A stretch of DNA of 57,846 nucleotides from a virus, in the IMG/VR virus record IMGVR_UViG_3300009467_000016, positions 1 to 57,846 of that record. One strand, given 5' to 3'. A model generated the notes under the pieces. That model was not told the origin of the DNA, searched no databases, and worked only from the letters and a program-made list of their open reading frames with translations. Every line of letters begins with the position of its first letter. Position 1 is the stretch's first letter. This document shows positions 21,296-30,207 of the stretch, one piece after another. The translations under genes and the position numbers were made by a program.

Positions 21296-21489
21296 GCCAA
21301 CTAAAGAAACTCGCAAACGATAAACCCTTATGGGATGCTTTTGAGGCTGAACTAGAGGAGCGCATTCAAAACAGTTACAAGATGTTTTCACAGACGGATG
21401 ACCCTATAGTTATGAATAGAATGCAGGGTGCAGTACACGCTTTGACTGCGCTTAAGCAGCTTAGACTAAAGGTAAACGCTAATGGCTAG
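21292..21489 (+). CDS. Conserved helical protein, 65 aa
   Basis: The protein is all helical: MSQLKKLANDKPLWDAFEAE, then RMQGAVHALTALKQLRLKV. Small proteins of this type commonly sit beside portal genes in T7-like marine phages. It overlaps both neighbours by a few bases, which indicates translational coupling. The function is unknown. Confidence 0.75.
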   Translation: MSQLKKLANDKPLWDAFEAELEERIQNSYKMFSQTDDPIVMNRMQGAVHALTALKQLRLKVNANG

Positions 21490-24400
21490 ACTTGAAAGTC
21501 AAATGGAAGATATAATGGGTTATCCTACAGGTGGAGACCCTAGTATTATAGACCCTACTACGGGTAAGCCTTATGATGATTCAAGTCGTATGCGTCAGCA
21601 AGCTGAGATAACTCGTCAAGCTGATGCTATGGAAGCGTTTCAGAATGATGAAAACAAAGTTAAGCTACCTAAGTTACTTGAAGAAAAAATAACTCCATTA
21701 TTTAATAAACCAGAAATAAAGTTTTCTGCACAAGACCTTGAAAAACAATACAAAGACTATAATCCTGAATTTGGTAAGGCTAATGAGCTTGATGACTATG
21801 GGATGAAGCGTTATGTTGCTGATCGTTCTTCCTTTTTAACAGAGCCAAAATTAAATACATACAATACAAGTTTAATTGACACAATAATTGATGCAGGATT
21901 TTTGTTAAGAAATGAAACACAAGGTGTGACTAATGAAAAATCTCTTTTAAGTAATTTTGATAAGATTAAAGATAGACCTGCTGTTATTGGCTTTTTAAAG
22001 GAAGCTCTTGGCCCCGGACCTTACGGAGAGGGTTTTGATATAAACAAAGCATCGTGGTGTGCTGCGTTTGTAAATCATATCTTAGGAATAGCAGGATTTG
22101 ATCAACTTAAATATGGAGAAAATAAGTCAGAAGAAAGTTATAATAAAATAAGGGCTAATGCGTATTTAAAGTACGGTACACCTGTAGACAGTCTTGAAGA
22201 TGCTAAAGAAGGTGATATTATAATATGGGATTTAAAACCTAATAATAGTGATGATGGTACTCATGTAACTTTTTATGCAGGAGATAGATATGGAAAGCAA
22301 GGGGTAGGAGATTCTGTAGATATTGTTGGAGGCAATCATGGAGCGCGTCAATCTGTATCTTTAAAAGGTTCGGGTAGTGAGGATGTATATGTAAAAAAGA
22401 ATATACGAGGTATTGTTAGGGTAACTAAAAATAATATTACACAAGATTTTGTTAATGAATTAGCAGATATAGACCCTATTTTTAAACCTTTTACTGAACT
22501 AAATAAAAAAGGAAATCCTGTACCTTTAGTAAGTCTTAGGCCACAACTTAGGCCCAAAAAATTTAACGAAGGCGGTTCTGTAACTAGCCCATACAAAAGA
22601 AGTCACCCTAGCGCAATGCCAGCAGATGACTACTATGACATGCAAGCTAGGCAAGACGAGGATAAGCAGACTAAGGAAGCTTTTGTTGAACCTACTGTGC
22701 CTTTCTTTGAGCGTCCTATGGATTCAGATGAGTCTGACCGTATAGTAGGACAAGACGATGCAGGTAATCTTGTACGTCAAACTGCTCTAGGTAATACATA
22801 TACAGTATCTCCCAACCCTGATCAACGCACTACTCGCACAAAGGTTACAGACGCAGCAGATGCTTTCCTAGAGAACCCTAGACTACCTACAAAAGATGAG
22901 GTTGTAGGGGCAGGTAAAGCGGCTCTTGAGGGTGCAGTAGATGTAGTAAGCACTCCTAAGAGGCTGTTGACAGGAGAGCAAAGCCCTACTGAAACTCAGA
23001 TGGGCGATGTGTTTGATGTCTCTGTAGGTACAGGTATAATAGGTGCTACACAAAAGCTACCTGAGAATGCCTTGGGTATGTTTATGGGTAGGTACGCTAA
23101 AAATCTGCCTGAAGGTGATATAAAGGAGGCTTTTATAGCAGACTTGACAGGTATGGACACAGGTACACTTAATGAACTAGGAGAACTTGTTCCTACAGAT
23201 TTTGGTGGGCCTGAAGATTATACTGTACATAGTATTATAAGACAAATATCACGTGGTGCTGACTTACCTAAAGCTAAACAAGCTGTACTAGATGCAGGAT
23301 GGAGTGAGGGTAAAGACGGTAAGTATCGTTGGGAGCTTAGTGATAAAGACGCTAAAGTAGATGAATCTAAATTTACTGTGCTTAGTGCCACTGACATAGC
23401 TTCAGCTATTAATGCACCATTGGCAAATGTTAATTATTCTGAGTTAGGTGATGTATTAGATCATCCTAATTTATATAAAAACTACCCTGACTTAAAAACA
23501 ATGCCTGTATTTGTAGATACAGATTTAACAGGTACAACCACTGCAGGATATTTTAATACACAAGAAGGCTATTTAGCTATAGCCCAAGACCAGCTTAATA
23601 ATCCTAAAGAACTTAAACGCACTCTTCTACACGAAGTTATGCATAGAATTCAACAAAAAGAAGGCTTTGATTCAGGGACTAATAAACTTTCTGATGAAGT
23701 AAGAAAGATATATGACTCAAGGGCTAATGCACCAGAGGCTAAAGCTGCTTGGGCTAAGTATGATCAAGATATAGCTAATTATGATTTTAATCATATCCCA
23801 AAGTCTTTAGACCTTTTTAGAAATATTATAAAGTTTTCTGAAGATAATAATTTAAACTATGGAAATACCCCCTTTATAGAAGATGCAAAATCTAAATTTG
23901 TTGACTCTATTAGAGCAGCAAAAATGGCACGTGACGCTCGGAGAGACCTTGGACCTAATTCTTCTGAGTACAAAAAACTTTTACAGTTTGCGATTGATAC
24001 ATCAGCAAGTAATACACTAAAAGTTATGCGTAGGTTTTCAAGGCTTATGGAAGCTGCAGAACGAGGCGCAATGGGGCCAAGAAGTTACCGTATAACACAA
24101 GACTACCGTGACCTATTTAAAGACCTTCCTATTATGAAGGATGGCTCTCTAATGTTTAACGCTGAAAACTTAGGCACACAACTCTTAGGTTTAGAACAGC
24201 CTTTATTACCTGACTACATAAATCCTAACGCTACACCTACACAAATCTCAGCAGATAAAAGGCTTATTTACAGGTCAAAATCAGGAGAAGTTGAGGCTAC
24301 TAATGTAGAATATAGAATGGATTTTGATGATGCCCAGCGGTCAGAAAATTCACCTAAAGAAACTGAGTTTGGTGCTACAGGGTTTGAGCGTGACGAGCAA

Positions 24401-26416
24401 TTTACTACAGAACAAGCAAGAGCTTTACCTAATACATACGCCCAAGGAGGGCTTACATCAATGAACAATCAAACACAAAGGGCTTTTGCGCTAGGCGGCC
24501 AAGCTGAGACAGTAGACCCTGTATCAGGCAATGATGTACCGCCGGGATCGTTACCAGAGGAAGTAAGGGATGATATTGATGCCAAGCTATCTGAGGGGGA
24601 GTACGTTGTTCCTGCTGATGTTGTACGTTTCTTTGGGGTAAAATACTTTGAAGATTTACGTACAGAAGCAAAAATGGGCTTGCAACAGATGGACGCAGAT
24701 GGTAGGATAGGTGGTGAACCTGTACCTGCACAAGAGCAACCACAAGGGCAAGATGATAGTATGGACGTAGCTAAACTAAAAGCTGCACTTTCTAGTTCTG
24801 GCATGTATGCTGGGGGTTTAACGGATGGTAATAGCCTTGATAACTTTATTGATGACGCTTCTCGTAGTCCTATGGTTAATGGAAGAATGAGAGCAGGGGG
24901 TGCTACAGTTAAGATGGCTGTTGGGGGTTTAGTACCTACAGGCACCTATGGGGATGTTACCAAGGTAGACGGCATTATTAAACAGCTTATGACTGCAGCT
25001 AATAATGATCCTGTGTTAATGGAAAAGCTTTCCAGTAAAGGCATTATGATTAACAAGACAGGTGCAGATAAAAAGTCTGCTGAAATGCAACAAGCTAATA
25101 AACCTCAAGAGCCGCTTAAGGCGGCTAAAGGAACTCTTGTTAGTCCTGACCCGTTTAACCTTGAAGATTATGATAATTTAGGAAGTAGCATATTTGACGC
25201 TGCAGGTATAGAAGACCCACTTAAAGCTATTGAAGCTACCTTTTTAGATTCAAATGGTGTAATAGAGCAAATTGTTTTGATTGCTCCTGATGGCATGGAG
25301 ATACCTGTAGCTTGGAATAGTGCTATGCCTATCCCGCCGGGTTTCACTAAAAAGGCTACAAATGAGTATGGCGGCACTAAACCTGTTGCATCTGCTGCAC
25401 CTGTAAATAATTCTTTAGTTCGTCGTAAGGCAGGGGATGGTAAGACAGGGGATGACTCTGACACTGGTGGAGGTGGGGGAGAGCCTACAACTACTTCAAC
25501 TCCTTTTGACTACAGAGGAGTCTCTATAGAGGATTTAAAAAGTAGGTTAGATAAAACAAAAAAGTATAGTAAAATAGGTAGTATTATTGGTGTTTTTGCT
25601 GGTCCTGTAGGTACGGTTATAGGACTTGCAGCAAAAGCTAATTATGGAATAGTAAAAAGACGCATTGAAATAGAGTTAGATACAAGAATAAAAGAAGGTA
25701 CAATAACAGCCAAAGACCTTGGGTCAGAGAAAAATCCTAACGAACTACGTGTATTAATTGCAGACGTATCAACTAAACGTAAGCTTAGTGCGGCTGAAAA
25801 GATAGTTGCAGATGAAAACGCAAAACTTAAAAACCTAGACCCCGAAGCATTTATAGAAAAACAAAGGAGGAGTATATTTAATGTAGCTCCTGACCAAAAA
25901 GGGGTTTTAGATAAATTTCTTGATGCTGCTGCCCAAAACGCTGCAGATAAAATCGCAGAAGAAGTATTAAATAATCAAGTAGATGGCACACCTACTACTT
26001 CTGGTAGGAGTTCTACTAAGCCAAAACTTAAAGGTCTTGAAAAAGTAACTGCACTTAAAGCTGCACAGGACTTTGCTACTACTAAACGCCTTGAAAAAGA
26101 ACGTAAAGATGAAGAAGCACGAAAAGCAGCACAAGCCGCTGCTAATGCACAGGCTGCAAGAGCAAGACAAGCAGCAAGAGAGGCAGAGAATGAAAGGGAA
26201 AGAGGCGATGATGGCCCAAACTTTAGTAGTAGCGACGAAGGTGGTGGTGGGTCTAGTAACTTTGGTGTATTTACTGGTAGAACTGTTACAAAGTCTGATG
26301 GTACAAAAGGTAAGGGACGATCAGATTACAAAGAAGGCGGCTTAGTCTCCATGCCAGCAGCAAAGAAAAAGAAACAAACAACCCAGCGAAGAAAGGGTCT
26401 AGGTACTAGGCCGTAA
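21482..26416 (+). CDS. Giant multidomain virion (polyvalent) protein with peptidase domains, 1,644 aa
   Basis: Domains in order: a short disordered head; a CHAP/NlpC-like peptidase with C193 (SWCAAF), H261 (HVTFYAG) and N285 (GGNHG); Gly-Gly motif linkers; a metallopeptidase-like block HEVMHRIQ (H717, E718, H721) followed by EGFDSGTN, as in large polyvalent-protein domains; a conserved module starting DVPPGSLPEEVRDDIDAKL and containing GEYVVPADVVRFFGVKYFED; and a helical Lys/Ala-rich C-terminus ending in a GGLVSMPAAKKKK tail. It probably breaks peptidoglycan and protects or prepares injected DNA during entry. It lies between portal and scaffold. Confidence 0.8.
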   Translation: MARLESQMEDIMGYPTGGDPSIIDPTTGKPYDDSSRMRQQAEITRQADAMEAFQNDENKVKLPKLLEEKITPLFNKPEIKFSAQDLEKQYKDYNPEFGKANELDDYGMKRYVADRSSFLTEPKLNTYNTSLIDTIIDAGFLLRNETQGVTNEKSLLSNFDKIKDRPAVIGFLKEALGPGPYGEGFDINKASWCAAFVNHILGIAGFDQLKYGENKSEESYNKIRANAYLKYGTPVDSLEDAKEGDIIIWDLKPNNSDDGTHVTFYAGDRYGKQGVGDSVDIVGGNHGARQSVSLKGSGSEDVYVKKNIRGIVRVTKNNITQDFVNELADIDPIFKPFTELNKKGNPVPLVSLRPQLRPKKFNEGGSVTSPYKRSHPSAMPADDYYDMQARQDEDKQTKEAFVEPTVPFFERPMDSDESDRIVGQDDAGNLVRQTALGNTYTVSPNPDQRTTRTKVTDAADAFLENPRLPTKDEVVGAGKAALEGAVDVVSTPKRLLTGEQSPTETQMGDVFDVSVGTGIIGATQKLPENALGMFMGRYAKNLPEGDIKEAFIADLTGMDTGTLNELGELVPTDFGGPEDYTVHSIIRQISRGADLPKAKQAVLDAGWSEGKDGKYRWELSDKDAKVDESKFTVLSATDIASAINAPLANVNYSELGDVLDHPNLYKNYPDLKTMPVFVDTDLTGTTTAGYFNTQEGYLAIAQDQLNNPKELKRTLLHEVMHRIQQKEGFDSGTNKLSDEVRKIYDSRANAPEAKAAWAKYDQDIANYDFNHIPKSLDLFRNIIKFSEDNNLNYGNTPFIEDAKSKFVDSIRAAKMARDARRDLGPNSSEYKKLLQFAIDTSASNTLKVMRRFSRLMEAAERGAMGPRSYRITQDYRDLFKDLPIMKDGSLMFNAENLGTQLLGLEQPLLPDYINPNATPTQISADKRLIYRSKSGEVEATNVEYRMDFDDAQRSENSPKETEFGATGFERDEQFTTEQARALPNTYAQGGLTSMNNQTQRAFALGGQAETVDPVSGNDVPPGSLPEEVRDDIDAKLSEGEYVVPADVVRFFGVKYFEDLRTEAKMGLQQMDADGRIGGEPVPAQEQPQGQDDSMDVAKLKAALSSSGMYAGGLTDGNSLDNFIDDASRSPMVNGRMRAGGATVKMAVGGLVPTGTYGDVTKVDGIIKQLMTAANNDPVLMEKLSSKGIMINKTGADKKSAEMQQANKPQEPLKAAKGTLVSPDPFNLEDYDNLGSSIFDAAGIEDPLKAIEATFLDSNGVIEQIVLIAPDGMEIPVAWNSAMPIPPGFTKKATNEYGGTKPVASAAPVNNSLVRRKAGDGKTGDDSDTGGGGGEPTTTSTPFDYRGVSIEDLKSRLDKTKKYSKIGSIIGVFAGPVGTVIGLAAKANYGIVKRRIEIELDTRIKEGTITAKDLGSEKNPNELRVLIADVSTKRKLSAAEKIVADENAKLKNLDPEAFIEKQRRSIFNVAPDQKGVLDKFLDAAAQNAADKIAEEVLNNQVDGTPTTSGRSSTKPKLKGLEKVTALKAAQDFATTKRLEKERKDEEARKAAQAAANAQAARARQAAREAENERERGDDGPNFSSSDEGGGGSSNFGVFTGRTVTKSDGTKGKGRSDYKEGGLVSMPAAKKKKQTTQRRKGLGTRP

Positions 26417-26436
26417 CTACAAAAAAAGGAAAACTA

Positions 26437-27332
26437 ATGCCACCAGAACTAACAACTATGGAGAAACCTAAGACAGCAGGTTTTGTTGATAGCACATACC
26501 GCAATGCCAATGCACGACGTATTGCTGAAGAAGAAGCTGAAATGGCTAAATTTGATGCAGCCCAACAGGAGGGCGGTGAGAAACAAGAGGATCAAGCAGA
26601 ACCAGAAAGTGTTGCAAAAAAGCAACAGGTTGAAGCTAAAGAGCCTGACACAGGGGAAGAACGCACATACAAGAAACGGTATGATGACATTCGCAAGCTA
26701 CAAAGTAACACTGCAGCAGAACTAAAGGCTATCAAAGCCCAACTAGAGAACGCTAAAGATCAAGGCATTGTACGCCCACCTAAGAGCGATGAAGACATTC
26801 AAGCTTGGGCTGACAAGTACCCTGACGTTGCAGCTATTGTTGAGACTATTGCTGAGAAAAAAGCACAAGAGAAGTTTAGCTTTGCAGAGGACCGTCTACG
26901 CCAGATTGATGAAATGTCTGAGGAAGCTAACCGTAGTAAATCTATGGATGCTATTCGTGAATCACATAGCGACTTTGATGATCTCAAGGAGAGCGACGAG
27001 TTTCACGATTGGGCAGGGAACAGCCTAAGTGGGTACAGGATGCTTTGTATGAGAACCAAGATGACCCACGCTCTGTAGTACGGGTCATTGATCTATACAA
27101 AGGTGACAAGGGGTTAGACACTAAGTCCCGCAAGAAGTCATCTAAGGCTGCTGCATCTGCAGTTGTAACTAAACGCTCATCCAAGCCTAGTGAAGCTGAC
27201 AACGATGTTTCCTTTACTGAATCACAAGTTGGCAAGATGTCAATGCAGGATTTTGAGAAACATCAGGAGGCTATTATGGAAGCACAACGTGCAGGGAAAT
27301 TTATTTATGATCTTTCTGGCGGTGCAAGGTAA
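26437..27332 (+). CDS. Capsid scaffolding protein, interrupted by a frameshift
   Basis: The frame from 26437 (MPPELTTMEKPKTAGFVDST) runs to ESDEFHDWA, then ends out of frame at 27078. The expected continuation, EQPKWVQDALYENQDDPRSV to the end at 27332, is in the -1 frame starting near 27015. Restoring one G in the GGG at 27016-27018 joins them into about 298 residues. The product is acidic, coiled-coil rich and lies directly before the capsid gene, as expected of a scaffold. No canonical slippery heptamer is present, so an error or real mutation is likelier than programmed frameshifting. Confidence 0.75.
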
Positions 27333-27575
27333 ATAAAAGCTTGACAACAAAAGATTACTAAGTATAACTATACCTACAAGACACTACTTTGAGAAGCAAG
27401 CCCTACTAAAGTGTAGCTACCTTGCTTCTTAATTACTACTAAGCAACAACATATTAGTTAAGACCTACCTGAATTTACAGGCCCGTTGTAACAACGCCAC
27501 CCTTAAAAATGCAGCCTCTTAAACTTGTGTTAAGCTTACTTAAACCTAAGCCAAACATTTAATGGAGGAACCATC
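27333..27575 (+). promoter_or_regulatory. Major capsid leader: promoter and large hairpin
   Basis: TTGACA (27341-27346), 16-nt spacer, TATAAC (27363-27368) form a good promoter. Downstream, AGAAGCAAG (27392-27400) and CTTGCTTCT (27421-27429) are perfect 9-bp arms with CTAC/GTAG nested between them, giving a long stem in the 5' leader. This 243-bp gap holds no gene. The leader probably boosts or processes capsid mRNA. Confidence 0.7.
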
Positions 27576-28649
27576 ATGGCTTTTACAACGGCATCAGGTT
27601 ATGGGAATTTACCAAACGGTAATTTTAGCCCAGTAATCTATTCAAAAAAAGTACAGCTTGCATTCCGCAAGAGTACAGTAGTTGGTGACGTTACCAACTC
27701 AGACTATTTTGGTGAAATCGCTGCACAAGGTGATACCGTCAAGATTATCAAAGAACCCGAAATTTCTGTCTCAGAGTATGCACGTGGCACGAATGTCACA
27801 GCACAAGATTTGCAAGACGAAGATTTCACCTTAGTCATTGATAAGGCTAACTATTTTGCCTTTAAGATGGACGATATTGAAGAAGCACACAGCCACGTCA
27901 ATTTCATGGACCTTGCAACAAGTCGCGCTGCATACCGTCTAGCTGACAACCATGACCAAGAAGTTCTTGCGTACATGTCAGGCTACAAGCAGTCTTCTTT
28001 GCACAGCAAAGGTGATACCCTTAACACTACTGTTAATGGTTCTAAGGCTGTATCTACTGCAGGTGCTAACGAACTGCTCTCCTCTATGCAACTGCATAAA
28101 GGTGACTTTGGCAACATTACTACTGCCTCTGCTGGCACTCACTCAATTCCTGTGACTGCACGTATGCCGGGAGCTACTTCCCTGCCAACTGCTACCGTTT
28201 CCCCTGCAATGATTGTATCACGCATGAAACGTTTGCTTGATCAACAGCAAGTTGACTCACAAGGTCGCTGGCTGATTGTGGACCCAGTGTTTATGGAAAT
28301 CCTTGCTGATGAAGATTCACGCTTCATGAACGCTGATTTCGGTGAATCAGGCGGTTTGCGTAACGGTCTGTCCGTTAACAACTTCCACGGCTTCCGTGTT
28401 TATTCCTCGTCCAATTTGCCAGCACTCGGCACTGGGGCAGGTACAGCAGGTACAGCTAACCAATTGACTAATTGCGGTATTATCGTAGCTGGTCATGACT
28501 CGGCTGTTGCAACTGCAGAGCAGATCAACAAAACCGAAACATATCGTGACCCTGACAGCTTTGCTGACATTGTTCGTGGTATGCATCTATACGGTAGGAA
28601 GATTCTTCGCCCTGAAGCAATCGTCACTGCCCGTTATAACGCAGCATAA
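27576..28649 (+). CDS. Major capsid protein
   Basis: The 357-residue protein begins MAFTTASGYGNLPNGNFSPV and carries VIYSKKVQLAFRKSTVVGDV, GDTVKIIKEPEISVSEYARG and YFAFKMDDIEEAHS, blocks of an HK97-fold coat protein common in marine podoviruses. AATGGAGG precedes the ATG, and the gene has its own promoter and leader hairpin, fitting very high expression. It assembles on the scaffold encoded upstream. Confidence 0.9.
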   Translation: MAFTTASGYGNLPNGNFSPVIYSKKVQLAFRKSTVVGDVTNSDYFGEIAAQGDTVKIIKEPEISVSEYARGTNVTAQDLQDEDFTLVIDKANYFAFKMDDIEEAHSHVNFMDLATSRAAYRLADNHDQEVLAYMSGYKQSSLHSKGDTLNTTVNGSKAVSTAGANELLSSMQLHKGDFGNITTASAGTHSIPVTARMPGATSLPTATVSPAMIVSRMKRLLDQQQVDSQGRWLIVDPVFMEILADEDSRFMNADFGESGGLRNGLSVNNFHGFRVYSSSNLPALGTGAGTAGTANQLTNCGIIVAGHDSAVATAEQINKTETYRDPDSFADIVRGMHLYGRKILRPEAIVTARYNAA

Positions 28650-28663
28650 GGGAGATATAAATT

Positions 28664-29197
28664 ATGGCTACTTATGACATGACTTCCATTGATACCGCTG
28701 GTGTTGGGGCAAACTCTATTGCTGTCCCAACCAATGTTGGTAACTCTGTACGGACTATTGAAGCAATCCTAGATATTGATGCAATGGTTACTGCTGGATA
28801 CTCTGGCGCAGATGGTGACATCTTTCAATTGCTTGAAATCCCTGCCGAATCAGTAATGCTTGCTGGCGGTGCGGAAATCATGAAGTCCTTTACGGCTTCT
28901 TGTACTTGTAATATTGACTTCGCTGGTGGCGATGACATTATTGACGGTGCTGCACTAGACGCTGCTGCTGGTACATACCTTGCAAAAGGTACTGCTGGTG
29001 AAGCTAACATTGTAAATACAGGTGCTGCATCTACTTATGCGGCTGCTGCGTTAGCTCTTGTTAGTGCTGCAGATACCATTGATGTTGTTATTGCTGATGC
29101 TGCACCTGCAACTGGACGCCTTCGGGTCTATGCAGTAATTGCAGATATTTCTGCTGCAATGACAGAACCTGCTGTTGCACAGCGCGACCTTCTGTAA
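28664..29197 (+). CDS. Putative head decoration protein, 177 aa
   Basis: The protein is very Ala/Gly-rich and acidic, with few aromatic residues, beginning MATYDMTSIDTAGVGANSIA. Small beta-rich proteins of this kind often follow the capsid gene and decorate the shell. The spacing of 14 bp with GGGAG before the ATG indicates cotranscription with the capsid gene. Confidence 0.65.
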   Translation: MATYDMTSIDTAGVGANSIAVPTNVGNSVRTIEAILDIDAMVTAGYSGADGDIFQLLEIPAESVMLAGGAEIMKSFTASCTCNIDFAGGDDIIDGAALDAAAGTYLAKGTAGEANIVNTGAASTYAAAALALVSAADTIDVVIADAAPATGRLRVYAVIADISAAMTEPAVAQRDLL

Positions 29198-29214
29198 GAC
29201 AATACATTAACTTT

Positions 29215-29237
29215 GGGGCTGGCTATATGCTGGCCCC
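29215..29237 (+). terminator. Hairpin between head and tail genes (weak terminator candidate)
   Basis: GGGGCTGGC and GCTGGCCCC form a 9-bp stem with two G-T pairs around a TATAT loop. No T-run follows, so it is more likely an mRNA-stabilising or partial-attenuation hairpin that marks the end of the highly expressed capsid transcripts. Confidence 0.35.
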
Positions 29238-29271
29238 ATTAGTGTATCAAAAGATTTATTGAGGAAACATA

Positions 29272-30207
29272 ATGGCTCTTACTTTTCTTTCATTAACTAA
29301 TAGTACTATTACTCGTATGAATGAAGTAGAGCTTACATCTAGTAACTTTACTGGGTCAAGAGGCGTACAGACACAATGTAAAGCAGCAGTCAATGAAGCA
29401 ATACGATACATCAACCAGCGTGAATTTGGATATTCTTTTAATCACGCTAATAATTCTTCTACCTTAGTAGCAGGGCAATGTAGATACACAGTACCTACAA
29501 GTACCAAGTCTATTGATTATAGCACAGCTAGAATTAAGCGGGACACTGATCTTAATACAACAGGTAATAACCTATCAACGTTGAACTATAATGAATATAT
29601 TGATAAAGACTATGCCAATGAGGAAGACGATGTTATAGCTACAACGCTAAACGGGTCACACTCTGATAGCGTAGCTACACTAACACTTGCATCTACTACA
29701 GGACTTGACGCTACAGGTACAGTACATATAGGTAGTGAGCAAGTTACTTACACTGGCATACTAGGTAATGACATTACAGGCTGCACACGTGGTGCTAATA
29801 GCACAACTGCTGCTGCACATTCAAGTGGCGTAGCAGTCACACAGTTTGAAGGTGGTGGTGTACCTAGAAGTATTGTACGCACACCTGACAACAATTACCT
29901 TTTATATCCGTACCCTGATAAGGCATATGCGTTAGTCTTTGACTACTACACCTTTCCATCTGACTTGTCAGCCCACGGTGATACAACTTCTATACCTGAC
30001 CGTTTTGCACCTGTCATAATAGATGGTGCTACAGCTTTTGTTTATCAATACCGTGGAGAGGTAAATCAATACCAGTTAAACTTTAGTAGATTTGAGCAAG
30101 GCATTAAAAATATGCAAAGCTTGTTAATTAATAAGTATGAATATATTAGATCAACTGTAATTAATAGACCACGTGGTTCTTCTAACTTTATGTCAGGTGT
30201 TAATTAA
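29272..30207 (+). CDS. Tail tubular protein A-like (head-tail adaptor), 311 aa
   Basis: The helical frame (QCKAAVNEAIRYINQREFG, then RFAPVIIDGATAFVYQYRGE) matches the T7 gp11-like adaptor that joins the portal to the nozzle. Inserted at about residues 124-195 is a beta module with IGSEQVTYTG and GCTRGANSTTAAAH, also found twice in the next gene. It starts after GAGGAAAC and its stop lies against the next ATG. Confidence 0.85.
   Translation: MALTFLSLTNSTITRMNEVELTSSNFTGSRGVQTQCKAAVNEAIRYINQREFGYSFNHANNSSTLVAGQCRYTVPTSTKSIDYSTARIKRDTDLNTTGNNLSTLNYNEYIDKDYANEEDDVIATTLNGSHSDSVATLTLASTTGLDATGTVHIGSEQVTYTGILGNDITGCTRGANSTTAAAHSSGVAVTQFEGGGVPRSIVRTPDNNYLLYPYPDKAYALVFDYYTFPSDLSAHGDTTSIPDRFAPVIIDGATAFVYQYRGEVNQYQLNFSRFEQGIKNMQSLLINKYEYIRSTVINRPRGSSNFMSGVN

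Noticed and set aside
30169-30178. CACGTGG-type sequences as additional parS sites
   Set aside because: Only the central hexamer matches; flanking bases differ from the 16-bp consensus.
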